Assembly: GCF_000697965.2 (NCBI RefSeq)
Contig: NZ_CP015880.1
Span: 744,001-808,000, forward strand
DNA length: 64,000 nucleotides
From: Ensifer adhaerens
GTDB lineage: Bacteria; Pseudomonadota; Alphaproteobacteria; Rhizobiales; Rhizobiaceae
Direction: 5' to 3'
This document shows positions 8,016 through 15,916 of the stretch, one piece after another. Each line of letters begins with the position of its first letter. The first letter of the stretch is position 1. A model generated the notes under the pieces. It saw only the letters and a list, made by a program, of their open reading frames with translations, had not been told where the DNA came from and did no database searches. Both the position numbers and the translations under genes were made by a program.

Positions 8016-8039
8016 CCCGTCCCGGAAAACCGGGACGGG
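8016..8039 (+). terminator. Hairpin after the DUF2798 gene
   Basis: CCCGTCCCGG at 8016-8025 and CCGGGACGGG at 8030-8039 form a perfect 10-bp stem with an AAAA loop, seven bases after the stop. There is no following T run. Confidence 0.7.
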
Positions 8040-8173
8040 CGGCGTGCCCACGTCGTCATGGGATAAGGGGCGCTCTCGTCGTGAAATCCATTCAGTTGCA
8101 ATTCAGCCGAGGGGTCGCATTCTGTTTTCTGCCGCAACGACTGGCGGTCTGATCAAGGGGCAAGGAGATGGGC

Positions 8174-8539
8174 ATGTTGAACAAGCTGGTGCAGGCGGCC
8201 ATTCTGGCCGGGGCGCTCTCCGCCGCACTTCCCGCTACCGCAAGCACATTTGTCGCCTGGGAAGTGTCCGGGGTCGACTGGAACGACGTGCTCAACGCGC
8301 GCGCCTGGCCATCCTCCTCCTCGGCGATCCGCGCCGGCTATCCCAACGGCACGAAACTGCAGATGACCGGCCGCTGCATGAACGGTGTCGATCTCAAGCG
8401 CATCGCCCGCTGGTCGGCTTCCGCCCAGCGCCAGGCCGTGCGGGCCACCTGGTGCCAGATCTGGCACGATCCGCAGCGCAGCGGAAACTGGCAGGAGGGC
8501 TGGGTTTACGGCAAGTTCATCCGGCCGGCGCGCTTCTGA
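8174..8539 (+). CDS. Small secreted protein of unknown function
   Basis: A 121-residue protein with a clear Sec signal peptide (MLNKLVQAAILAGALSAALP, cleavage near ATA-S) and a mature domain of about 98 residues rich in Trp, with two cysteines (GRCMNG and ATWCQIW) that could form a disulfide. ATG 8168 abuts the AAGGAG, so ATG 8174, six bases from it, is preferred. I do not recognise the family; the VAWEVSGVDWNDVLNARAWP segment resembles SH3-like periplasmic proteins common in rhizobia, but that is a guess. Confidence 0.75.
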   Translation: MLNKLVQAAILAGALSAALPATASTFVAWEVSGVDWNDVLNARAWPSSSSAIRAGYPNGTKLQMTGRCMNGVDLKRIARWSASAQRQAVRATWCQIWHDPQRSGNWQEGWVYGKFIRPARF

Positions 8540-8651
8540 CACGTTTGGACGATGACGATAAAGCGTCGGCGTGGCTGGCAAACAACAGCCCTGGTCGCAT
8601 ACTCCCGTATAAAGCACAGCGTTGCTTTGTTTTATCGGGAGCAGAGGTATC

Positions 8652-9410
8652 GTGAACAATACCTATGGCAGACTTGCCTCTCATGTTTATAATTTAGACA
8701 AATATATTGGAAAGTCCTTCGGCGACATCGAGTATTATCGGCAGAGGCTCGACGGCTATCGTGGGCCGATCCTCGAACCAGCCGTCGGCAACGGCCGAGC
8801 GCTGATCCCGTTGCTGGAGGCCGGTTTCGATGTCTGCGGGTTTGATGCCTCGCAGGACATGCTCGACTATTGCCTCGCCCAATGCGCCGGCCGCGACTTG
8901 GCGCCGGCCCTGTCTCGCCAGACCTTCGAAACCTTCACCTATGCAAAGCGCTTCGATGCGATTGTCGTACCCGCCGGTTCGTTGCAGCTGATCGCCGATC
9001 ATGCAGCGGCATCAGCCGTGCTGAAGCGCTTTTACGATCACCTGGCGCCGGATGGTCGGTTGATCTTCGATCTTTACCCGGGCGACATGGTTGCCGACCT
9101 GCAGCCGAATATCCGGAGCTGGCAAACGGAGACGGGCGACCTTTTGACCCTGACCAGCCAGCGTGTGAAGACCGACATCATCGGCCAGACGACCGTTTCC
9201 CACCTGCGCTACGACCTCTGGCAAGAAGGACGACTGGCGTCGAGCGAGCTTGAATTCTTCACCATGCGCTGGTGGGGCATTCAGGAAATGCTGCTGACGC
9301 TGCAGGCAGCCGGTTTCGAAGATCTCGTCGTTTCCGGCGACTATACCTTCGGCCGTGCTCCAAGGGACGGTGACCATGTCGTCACCTTCGAATGCCGACG
9401 CCCGGTATAG
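8652..9410 (+). CDS. Class I SAM-dependent methyltransferase
   Basis: A 252-residue Rossmann-fold methyltransferase. Motif I is seen as ILEPAVGNGRALIPLLEAG, followed by the acidic ribose-binding GFDAS; motif IV region is FDAIVVPAGSL and the later HLAPDGRLIFDLYPGD matches motif V/VI. The start is probably GTG 8652 (first residues VNNTYGRLASHVYN), with GGGAG and AGAGG upstream; the frame is open to 8622. The substrate cannot be told. Gene stands alone and ends at a shared bidirectional hairpin with the next convergent gene. Confidence 0.85.
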   Translation: MNNTYGRLASHVYNLDKYIGKSFGDIEYYRQRLDGYRGPILEPAVGNGRALIPLLEAGFDVCGFDASQDMLDYCLAQCAGRDLAPALSRQTFETFTYAKRFDAIVVPAGSLQLIADHAAASAVLKRFYDHLAPDGRLIFDLYPGDMVADLQPNIRSWQTETGDLLTLTSQRVKTDIIGQTTVSHLRYDLWQEGRLASSELEFFTMRWWGIQEMLLTLQAAGFEDLVVSGDYTFGRAPRDGDHVVTFECRRPV

Positions 9411-9439
9411 GTCGCGCGTCGAAGCAAACCGGACAAAAG

Positions 9440-9467
9440 AGCCACGCCCGGTCGCCCGGGCGTGGCT
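9440..9467. terminator. Bidirectional hairpin terminator
   Basis: AGCCACGCCCG at 9440-9450 pairs perfectly with CGGGCGTGGCT at 9457-9467 around a six-base loop, between convergent genes. The left flank GGACAAAAG gives a short T run on the minus strand, favouring termination of the beta-helix gene. Confidence 0.8.
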
Positions 9468-9474
9468 TCGGTTA

Positions 9475-11634
9475 TCAGCGGCAACGGGCCGCGGCGTTGC
9501 CCTGATCGAGCTTGACGCCGTTGACGGTCAGCACCGAACCCGGCGACTGGGTGATCGTCCCGGCCGACCAGCCGTTGTCGAGCAGGCAATCCTTCGGCGT
9601 GTTGCTCACGCTGACATTGCCGGTGATGTCTTCGGTCGGGCCCGAGAAGTAGAGGCCCGCCTTGCCGGCTTTGTCGACGGTCATGTTCTTCAGCACGACG
9701 TCGCGCACCGGTCCTCCAAGGAACTCGAACTCGTTGCCGTAGATGAAGGCGCCATAGGTGCCGGCATTCGTTACCTTGACGTCCTCGAGCGAAATCCCGG
9801 AGACGGGATTGAAGAAGATGCCGGCGTTGCGGGTACCGTCGACGGTCAGTCCTTTGACGTTGACGTTGGTGGTCGTCGCATCGAGGTTCGGGCTCGAGAC
9901 CAGCATCAGACCGTTGATGCCGCCAAAGAGCCGCATGTCGTTGATCGCGACGTTGGAGGTGCCCTGCAGCACAACGAGATCCATGTCCCGGTCCTGCTTG
10001 GCATTGTCGACCGTTACACGGTTGAGCCTGACATCCTTGCCGGCGACGAGCAGCACGCCTTCGCGGCGGGAGTTGCTGATCGTCACCTTGTCGAGCGTGA
10101 CGTTCTGCGTGCCGGTGACCAGTTCGTAGTCTGTCCGTCCGACCTTCCTGAACTCGCCGCCGGCAAAGACCCCATAGGTGACCTTGTCGATGACAGTGTC
10201 GCGCACCGTCACGTTTCGGCTGCCGACGGAGCTGACGGCGGCATAGGGCGCCTTGTTGGGGTTGTAGATCGAGAATTCGCAGGTCGTGTTGTTCTCGCAA
10301 ATGTAGAGGTCGTGGATGCGGCTGTCCTGAACCAGCGCGCCATTAACGCGCGTGAAGCGAATGCCGTCGTGGTTGGTGGCGCCAATGTCGACCTTGTCGA
10401 CGGTGACATCTGCGGTATTCGTGGCCGAAATGCCGGCTAGGCCGCCGCGGACCGAAAGCGACGAGATGGTGCTGCCCGACGCCATGGCAATCACGTCCTG
10501 GGCCGGGTTGTAGCCGGTGATCGTGGTGGCCGCACCCTGATTGACGAAGGTTGCGGTCGCGCCGCTGCGCGCGCCGCTAACGGCAATTGCGCCGCCGCCG
10601 CCAAGGAGTGTCTGGCCGTTGCCGAGTGCGAGTGTGCGGTCGAGACCGAGGTTGCCGTCCGCGAGGATCAGCGCGTCGGCGCCGGCAGCCCCGATCAGGG
10701 CGTTGATGTCGGAGGCATTGCCGGAAGCCGAGGAAAGGGTTACCACCCGGCCGGCATTACGGCCGGTGCCGGCAAGCTGCGCGGCCTCGACATCGCCGGT
10801 GGCGCCCGCATGGGTGCGGATGCGGGTGGCGCGCTCGACACGCTGGGTCATCGGATCGAAAGCGTCGGCGGTCGAGCCGGTCGCGCCGAACGGGATGCGC
10901 AGCCGTGCCATGACGGCGCCCTTCAGCTTGTCCTCGTTGTCATAGGTGCCGGTCACGCCGAGCGAGACGGTCGATCCCTCGGAAAGGCCCGGCAGGTCGG
11001 CAAAGGTCAGTTCCGCACGCAGCTTGGCGCCGAACATGTCGCCGAGGTTGCGGCCGCCATACCAGTAGCTGCCGCCGAAAACCTTCAGCTGAACGTTGGA
11101 GTCTTCCGCAAAGACAGGCAGGCGCCCGCCGATTTCGGCGTCGATGCCGCGCCGCGCCCGTTCCTTGCCTTCCTGGAAGACGAGCACGTGGTCGCGCACA
11201 TAGGCGGCATTGAAGGCGCTCAGCGTCTTGGCGCCGGTCAAAGGCAGATAGAAGTTGCTGCGCATTTCGAGGTCACCGCTGAGCGCCTCGAGGCCGAAGG
11301 ACAGCTGGCTGAAGGCGTTGCCGTGGTCGCTCTTCAGATAGTCGTAGTAGCCGTAGCCGCCGATGACCCATTGGTCGTTGGCGCGGAAACGATAGCCCAC
11401 GCCGACGGAGCCCTGGCGGACGGAATCGTTGGCAATGGCCCCGCGTGTATCGATGAAAATCGCATTGCCCGAATCGAGCACGAAGGGGAGGAAAAAGCCG
11501 CCGCCGGCAGCTGACCCGCCGCTGAAGAAGCCGCCTTCGATTTCCGCCTGCGGACGAAAATCCACCGCCAGCGCGGGGCTCGAAAGAAGGGTGCTGCTCG
11601 CCAGGGCAGCCGCAAGAAAACTCTTATTTTTCAT
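9475..11634 (-). CDS. Inverse autotransporter barrel with right-handed beta-helix domain
   Basis: A 719-residue surface protein. Residues 1-24 are a signal peptide (MKNKSFLAAALASS). Residues about 25-260 resemble the intimin/invasin inverse-autotransporter barrel: alternating strands such as VGVGYRFRANDQWVIGGYGYYDY and repeated aromatic ends. After a linker, residues about 300-710 form a parallel beta-helix with many NVTI/NVTV-like turns (NVTVRDTVIDKV, NVTLDKVTISN). The ATG at 11634 has GGAG eight bases upstream; the longer frame to 11712 lacks a signal start. The barrel-first order implies type Ve export of the C-terminal helix. A carbohydrate-lyase activity is possible but unsupported. Confidence 0.75.
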   Translation of the reverse strand: MKNKSFLAAALASSTLLSSPALAVDFRPQAEIEGGFFSGGSAAGGGFFLPFVLDSGNAIFIDTRGAIANDSVRQGSVGVGYRFRANDQWVIGGYGYYDYLKSDHGNAFSQLSFGLEALSGDLEMRSNFYLPLTGAKTLSAFNAAYVRDHVLVFQEGKERARRGIDAEIGGRLPVFAEDSNVQLKVFGGSYWYGGRNLGDMFGAKLRAELTFADLPGLSEGSTVSLGVTGTYDNEDKLKGAVMARLRIPFGATGSTADAFDPMTQRVERATRIRTHAGATGDVEAAQLAGTGRNAGRVVTLSSASGNASDINALIGAAGADALILADGNLGLDRTLALGNGQTLLGGGGAIAVSGARSGATATFVNQGAATTITGYNPAQDVIAMASGSTISSLSVRGGLAGISATNTADVTVDKVDIGATNHDGIRFTRVNGALVQDSRIHDLYICENNTTCEFSIYNPNKAPYAAVSSVGSRNVTVRDTVIDKVTYGVFAGGEFRKVGRTDYELVTGTQNVTLDKVTISNSRREGVLLVAGKDVRLNRVTVDNAKQDRDMDLVVLQGTSNVAINDMRLFGGINGLMLVSSPNLDATTTNVNVKGLTVDGTRNAGIFFNPVSGISLEDVKVTNAGTYGAFIYGNEFEFLGGPVRDVVLKNMTVDKAGKAGLYFSGPTEDITGNVSVSNTPKDCLLDNGWSAGTITQSPGSVLTVNGVKLDQGNAAARCR

Positions 11635-11697
11635 ATTATTAACTCCGCATGAATGCGACCTTGGGCGAGGCCGATTGGGCATGCGGTTAAAATATGT

Positions 11698-11710
11698 GAG
11701 TATAATACTC
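11698..11710. promoter_or_regulatory. Palindrome upstream of the inverse-autotransporter gene
   Basis: GAGTATAATACTC is a perfect six-base-arm palindrome 64 bases upstream of the start, in an AT-rich patch that differs from the surrounding GC-rich DNA. It could be an operator or overlap a minus-10 element. Confidence 0.35.
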
Positions 11711-11800
11711 AAGTTTATTGATCGGTTGTCTGGGAACTATCCAGCGGCGTGTTGACGCAGGCCGCCCGCGCGGGAACGAGCGGCCATCGTCCGGGTTCGG

Positions 11801-12640
11801 TCAGGCCCTGAGAGCCTCGGCATTGTCCTTGGCGTAGGTTTCCAGGCTACGCGGCTCGTGGCCTGTCAATATCTTTACGTCGCCGGTAGGGTTTGCCACC
11901 CAGCCTTCGCGCACGGGATGGAAGATCGACGCGAGGAAGTGGGCGTAGTCCTCGGGCACCCCGGCGCCGACCAGCACGCCGACGAAGGTCTCGTCATCGA
12001 CAGGCGTGTAGGCGATGGGCTTAACGGTCACGCGTGACAGGATCGCTGCCGCCTCGCCGTAGCTCAGCGCTTCCGGCCCGGTGAGGTTGAAGGCGCGGCC
12101 GTTGAAGGCTTCGCTGGTCAACGCTGCCACGATGCTTTCGGCAATGTCGCGTGTATCGATGAAGCTCGTCCTGCCTTCGGCCGCCGGAACCGCGATCGCG
12201 CCGTGGCGGATACCCTCGATCCAGTAGCTCTGGAAATTGTCGGAGAACCAGTTTGGCCGGAGGATGACGAAGGGTGTTCCGGTTTTCTCGAGCTGCAGCT
12301 CAAGTTGGCGATAGGGGATGTTATCGTCCGCATCGACGCCGATGACGGTCATCAGCACGACCTTGATGCCGCGCGCGGCAGCGGCGGCCATGATCGGTCC
12401 GACCAGCCCGACCGGGTCGAGATATCCCGCCGGTGTCAGAACGAACAGGCGGTCGACGCCGTCGAGCGCCGGGCCAAAGGTCGTGGCATCCTCGTAGTCG
12501 AAGGCGACGGCTTCCGCGCCATCAACGGCTGTCGCCTTTCGGGACGCAGCCCTGACCGTTTCGCCACGTGCGGCCAGCGCCCGTACCACCTTGCTGCCGA
12601 TCGTCCCGTTCGATCCAAGAACCAGAATCTTGCCTGCCAT
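11801..12640 (-). CDS. NmrA-like NAD(P)-binding oxidoreductase (atypical SDR)
   Basis: A 279-residue atypical short-chain dehydrogenase of the NmrA/QOR2 type. The Rossmann glycine motif is GSNGTIGSKVV near the N-terminus, followed by ASRKAT at the cofactor-discriminating loop, which suggests NADP. The VILRPNWFSDNFQSYW segment is typical of NAD(P)H:quinone oxidoreductase 2 relatives. It starts at ATG 12640 with AGGAGA upstream; a GTG precedes it. It is divergent from an HxlR regulator, a common genomic pair in quinone and electrophile response. Substrate is inferred only. Confidence 0.87.
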   Translation of the reverse strand: MAGKILVLGSNGTIGSKVVRALAARGETVRAASRKATAVDGAEAVAFDYEDATTFGPALDGVDRLFVLTPAGYLDPVGLVGPIMAAAAARGIKVVLMTVIGVDADDNIPYRQLELQLEKTGTPFVILRPNWFSDNFQSYWIEGIRHGAIAVPAAEGRTSFIDTRDIAESIVAALTSEAFNGRAFNLTGPEALSYGEAAAILSRVTVKPIAYTPVDDETFVGVLVGAGVPEDYAHFLASIFHPVREGWVANPTGDVKILTGHEPRSLETYAKDNAEALRA

Positions 12641-12653
12641 CACCGTTCTCCTG

Positions 12654-12688
12654 AGTATCCAAATGAAACCATGTTGCGGATGGATACT
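12654..12688. promoter_or_regulatory. Candidate HxlR operator in the nmrA-like/hxlR intergenic region
   Basis: AGTATCC at 12654-12660 and GGATACT at 12682-12688 are an exact inverted pair 21 bases apart, with a further GGATAT immediately after. The region is the 118-base divergent promoter, so the regulator probably controls both itself and the reductase. Confidence 0.45.
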
Positions 12689-12758
12689 GGATATTGGTCC
12701 GGGAAAATGCTGTAAAGGAGGCAGTTTTTGGTGACATGGTTTCCGCCCGGAAACCGCG

Positions 12759-13127
12759 ATGGGGTGCCCGATGGAGTACGACGTCTATATCCAGACCTGT
12801 CCGACCCGCCTGGTGCTGGACAGGCTTGCCGACAAATGGGCCGTGCTGGTGCTTGGAAAGCTCGATGAACAGCCGGTGCGCTTCAACCAGTTGAAGCGCG
12901 AGATCGACGGCATCTCGCAGAAGGTGCTGTCGCAGACCCTGAAGAAGCTGGAGCGGGACGGGCTCGTCAGCCGCAGCGTCTTTGCGACGGTGCCGGTGAC
13001 CGTGGAATATGCGATCACTCCGCTCGGTCGCACGCTGACATCGACGGTCGCGGCGCTGACGCGCTGGGCGGAGGAGAACATCGAGGCTGTGCTGCAAGCC
13101 CAGCAAAAATACGACCGCAGCGCCTGA
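12759..13127 (+). CDS. HxlR family transcriptional regulator
   Basis: A 122-residue winged-helix protein. The family core is CPTRLVLDRLADKWAVLVLG, then RFNQLKREIDGISQKVLSQTLKK and the wing GLVSRSVFATVPVTVEYAIT. A single N-terminal cysteine (QTCPTR) occupies the redox-sensing position known from YodB/HypR. Starts at 12759 and 12771 are both possible and neither has a good Shine-Dalgarno; I keep the longer. It is divergent from the NmrA-like reductase and convergent with an extradiol dioxygenase-like gene. Confidence 0.87.
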   Translation: MGCPMEYDVYIQTCPTRLVLDRLADKWAVLVLGKLDEQPVRFNQLKREIDGISQKVLSQTLKKLERDGLVSRSVFATVPVTVEYAITPLGRTLTSTVAALTRWAEENIEAVLQAQQKYDRSA

Positions 13128-13188
13128 GGCGGCTGCGGCCGGCAAGTTTGCCACTGGCGCAAAGGCGCCTGTGGCCTGGGAGAGAGGA

Positions 13189-14067
13189 TCAGGCGACGAG
13201 CTTGAGGCCGATGCCCCAGGGGTCGACGAGGCTGTGGCCATTGCCGTTGCGGCTGACAGCGATTTCCAGCGTATCGAGCTTCGCGAGCGCCGCTGTGAGC
13301 TCGCCCGGCTCCTTGTACTGGATCGTATAATCCGAAAGTCCGGTCATGTGGCCTTCGCGCTTCGGCGCACCCCGCGAGTTCCAGATATTGGCGGCGACGT
13401 GATGGTGGTACTTGCCCGCGCCGAAGAAGCTCGCGCCGGGATAGCGTGCCATCAGCCCCAGGCCCAGCACGTCGCGGAAGAAAGCATCGGCCTGAGGAAT
13501 ATCGGACACCTGCAGATGGATATGGCCGATGGCCGTCCCGTCCGCCATGCCGCCCCAATTGTCCTTGGGTGCTTCGTCGTAGAGCGCCTGCAGATCGAGC
13601 GGCAGCGTATCCATGCCGACGGTCCCATCCGGCTTAAACGTCCATTCGCTCCGCGGTCGGTCGCGATAGACTTCGATGCCGTTGCCTTCCGGATCGGCGA
13701 GGTAAATCGCCTCGCTGACCAGGTGGTCGGACGCGCCCTGCAGCCTGATATTGTTGTGCGCGATATGGGCGAGCCAGCGGCCGAGTTCTTCGCGGCTCGG
13801 AACAAGAAAGGCGTTGTGGAAGAGGCCAGGCGCGTTGCGTGGCGCCCGCGCGGCGTTGCCTTCGGTCGTCAGCGTCAGCAGCGGGTGGCCATTGACGCCC
13901 AGCGTCTCGCCGCTCTTGCTCGCTTCGATCGGGCTCAGGCCCATGATCTTCTGATACCAGGCGGACACGGCCGGCAGATCCTGGACGACCAGATGCGCAT
14001 GCTCGACATGCGCGGGCATGGCAAGCGCATGGTCGGTTGGCATGTCGAAAGTCTCCTGCGAGGTCAT
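13189..14067 (-). CDS. VOC family protein, CatE-like extradiol dioxygenase
   Basis: A 292-residue protein of two vicinal-oxygen-chelate modules, close in length and layout to Bacillus CatE (catechol 2,3-dioxygenase). Module 1 runs HAHLVVQDLPAVSAWYQKIMGL to NGIEVYRDRP; module 2 starts GHIHLQVSDIPQADAFFRDVLGL and includes the His-rich KYHHHVAANIW expected to bind the metal. ATG 14067 has AAGGAGA; the frame to 14118 is longer but without a signal. It neighbours the NmrA/HxlR pair, which in other bacteria responds to quinones and catechols. Ring cleavage is inferred, not shown. Confidence 0.83.
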   Translation of the reverse strand: MTSQETFDMPTDHALAMPAHVEHAHLVVQDLPAVSAWYQKIMGLSPIEASKSGETLGVNGHPLLTLTTEGNAARAPRNAPGLFHNAFLVPSREELGRWLAHIAHNNIRLQGASDHLVSEAIYLADPEGNGIEVYRDRPRSEWTFKPDGTVGMDTLPLDLQALYDEAPKDNWGGMADGTAIGHIHLQVSDIPQADAFFRDVLGLGLMARYPGASFFGAGKYHHHVAANIWNSRGAPKREGHMTGLSDYTIQYKEPGELTAALAKLDTLEIAVSRNGNGHSLVDPWGIGLKLVA

Positions 14068-14367
14068 GTCTGTCTCCTTGGCATCGAAGCTACGGCCGGT
14101 TCGCCGTTTCAGTTTCATCGAAACTGTTGGGAATATGGGCCGCCTCGTTCGTTCACGGAAGCCTGTCAGTCACTTGATGTTGTGTTCGACGCGCGTTGAC
14201 AGTGGTTGTCGTCGCCCTACCTCATTTCGAGTGGGGCCATGCGCGCGCAGCGCTTTCGATTTGATTTCAATCAAAGCCGAAGATGCCGTCGAGGCGCAAT
14301 CTTGAGACGAGGGATTGGCCTGTGGCAACAGCCTGGCGATCCGCGTGGGCAACAGAAGGAGTACAGC
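14068..14367. other. 300-base divergent intergenic region, no gene
   Basis: Between the CatE-like gene and the universal stress gene. Apart from the FNR/FixK box at 14261-14274 I see no open frame with a ribosome binding site. The left half should hold the promoter of the dioxygenase gene. Confidence 0.6.
14261..14274 (+). promoter_or_regulatory. FNR/FixK-type anaerobox
   Basis: TTGATTTCAATCAA is a perfect match to TTGAT-N4-ATCAA, the site bound by FixK/FnrN in rhizobia. Its centre is 100 bases before the usp start. If used as a class II site at minus 41.5, transcription would start near 14309, leaving a leader of about 60 bases. Confidence 0.8.
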
Positions 14368-14790
14368 ATGTACAAGAAGATCATCGTCCCGATTGCCATG
14401 GATCAGCTCGAACACGGCGAGTCCGTGCTCGGCATTGCCGAAAAGCTGATCGATGAGGGGGGCGAGATTATCCTGCTGAACGTCGTCGAGGATCTGAACG
14501 CCTATGCGCAAGGCTACATGATCGTGGATTTCCCGCTGGAAATGGTCGAGGAATCCCGAAAGCAGGCGTTAAAGACGCTCGAGGCGCTCAAAACCAAGCA
14601 TGGGATCAAGGGCCGCATCGAAATCCGCACCGGCGGGGCCGCCGGCACCATTAACGCCCTTGCCAGCGAAGAAAACGCCGATCTCGTCATCATCGCGTCC
14701 CATCGGCCGGGTCTCATCGACTACTTCATCGGATCGACGGCAAGCCGGGTCGTCAGCCATTGCCCCTGCGCCGTTCTCGTCGACCGGTAA
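14368..14790 (+). CDS. Universal stress protein (UspA family)
   Basis: A 140-residue single-domain Usp. It opens MYKKIIVPIAMDQ with the N-terminal strand and Asp of the nucleotide site, and carries the C-terminal ADLVIIASHRPGLIDYFIGSTAS, equivalent to the ATP-binding G-2X-G-9X-G(S/T) region although the first glycine positions are altered (SHRPG). The C-terminus CPCAVLVDR is typical. ATG 14368 follows AGAAGGAG. A perfect FixK-type box lies upstream, so it is probably induced in low oxygen, as for many Usp genes in rhizobia. Probably co-transcribed with the DksA-like gene 65 bases downstream. Confidence 0.93.
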   Translation: MYKKIIVPIAMDQLEHGESVLGIAEKLIDEGGEIILLNVVEDLNAYAQGYMIVDFPLEMVEESRKQALKTLEALKTKHGIKGRIEIRTGGAAGTINALASEENADLVIIASHRPGLIDYFIGSTASRVVSHCPCAVLVDR

Positions 14791-14855
14791 GCCACGAACA
14801 ACAAGAGCGCATGCGGCGCGAGACCTTCGCGCCGCCACCGCCAAGGAGTCTTCAG

Positions 14856-15200
14856 ATGGACAAACATGGGCTTGACGACTTTCACGACCGCCTGACACGC
14901 CGCAAGGCGGAGCTGCAGGGGCGTCTGGTCAGGATCGAGCACGATCTCGATGAGCCGATGAACGCTGATGTCCCGGACCGGGTGACCGAGCGGGAAGGGG
15001 ACGAGGTTCTCGAAGGCCTTGGCCTTGCGGGCCAGGAGGAGATCCGCGCGATCGATGCCGCGCTCGATCGGATCGCCGCCGGCACCTTCGGAACCTGCGT
15101 GCGCTGCGGCCTGCCGATTTCGGCGGCGCGCCTGCAGGCTGTGCCTCATGCGCCACTCTGTCAGGAGTGCGCGGCCGAGGTCGCCCGCGGCGGGCGTTGA
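14856..15200 (+). CDS. DksA/TraR-type zinc-finger protein
   Basis: A 114-residue protein with an N-terminal coiled coil (residues 5-75) and a C-terminal C4 zinc finger: C81, C84, C102 and C105 (CVRCG, then LCQEC). The coiled-coil tip carries DVPDRV (38-43), close to the DxxDxA of true DksA but with Val for Ala. Such short proteins may bind the RNA polymerase secondary channel; that role is inferred. ATG 14856 has AAGGAG. It follows the FixK-boxed usp gene by 65 bases and ends two bases from a convergent GNAT gene. Confidence 0.87.
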   Translation: MDKHGLDDFHDRLTRRKAELQGRLVRIEHDLDEPMNADVPDRVTEREGDEVLEGLGLAGQEEIRAIDAALDRIAAGTFGTCVRCGLPISAARLQAVPHAPLCQECAAEVARGGR

Positions 15201-15202
15201 CG

Positions 15203-15673
15203 TCAGGCGGTCGGACCGCTCCCCAAATCCACTTTCAGTCGGGGAAGGAACCGCCCGGGGATCACGCTCGACGCGACGACCCCGTCATCGACCGCGCCCA
15301 TGCGGCGATAAAAGTCGGCAGCGCCGGGATCCGCATCGATCGTCATGACTATTGCGCCGCGCTTGCGGGCGGCTGCGACGCACCAGTCGAAAAGCTGCCG
15401 GCCAATGCCTGCCGCCCGTGCTTCCGGCTCGATGAACAGCTTGTCCAGTTCGACCACCTGTCCGCTCCCGCGGACCTGCGCCAGGCCGAGGATGCGCTCG
15501 CCCTCCATGGCGACCTGAAGCTCCGAATCCATCCAGTCGTCGGCTGTGAGCGTCAAAGCCGCCCGGCATGCCTCAAGGAAGGCGGCGTCATAACCCCAAA
15601 CGGCCTTTGATCGCACGCAGAGGTCGCTGAGCGCGGCCGCCTGATCCGGCTGAGGGCTACGCAAGACTGACAT
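15203..15673 (-). CDS. GNAT family N-acetyltransferase
   Basis: A 156-residue acetyl-CoA-dependent acyltransferase. The acetyl-CoA loop appears as VVELDKLFIEPEARAAGIGRQLFDWC, where the R/Q-x-x-G-x-G/A motif is RAAGIG; the later DPGAADFYRRMGA is motif B. Acceptor unknown. It starts at ATG 15673 and ends two bases from the DksA-like stop on the opposite strand, with no room for a separate terminator. Confidence 0.85.
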   Translation of the reverse strand: MSVLRSPQPDQAAALSDLCVRSKAVWGYDAAFLEACRAALTLTADDWMDSELQVAMEGERILGLAQVRGSGQVVELDKLFIEPEARAAGIGRQLFDWCVAAARKRGAIVMTIDADPGAADFYRRMGAVDDGVVASSVIPGRFLPRLKVDLGSGPTA

Positions 15674-15916
15674 GATGATCCTCCCGATCGCATCCTTCGG
15701 CCGTTCATGTGGTCATCGCCGTGGCCTTCGGCAAGTCTCCCGTCAAACTTCTCAGACCGGTCATGCGATTGTTGTAATGCGTTGCAAAAGTTGATGCTTT
15801 TGCCACGTCCCTGCTTCTTTGCCGCGGCGCGGCCTTGTGGCAGGATGGTGGAAACGTTGCGGTGCGACGGGGCATGCGCGCCGCCGGAGAAGAAAAGGCT
15901 CGGGGAGAGGGAAGAC

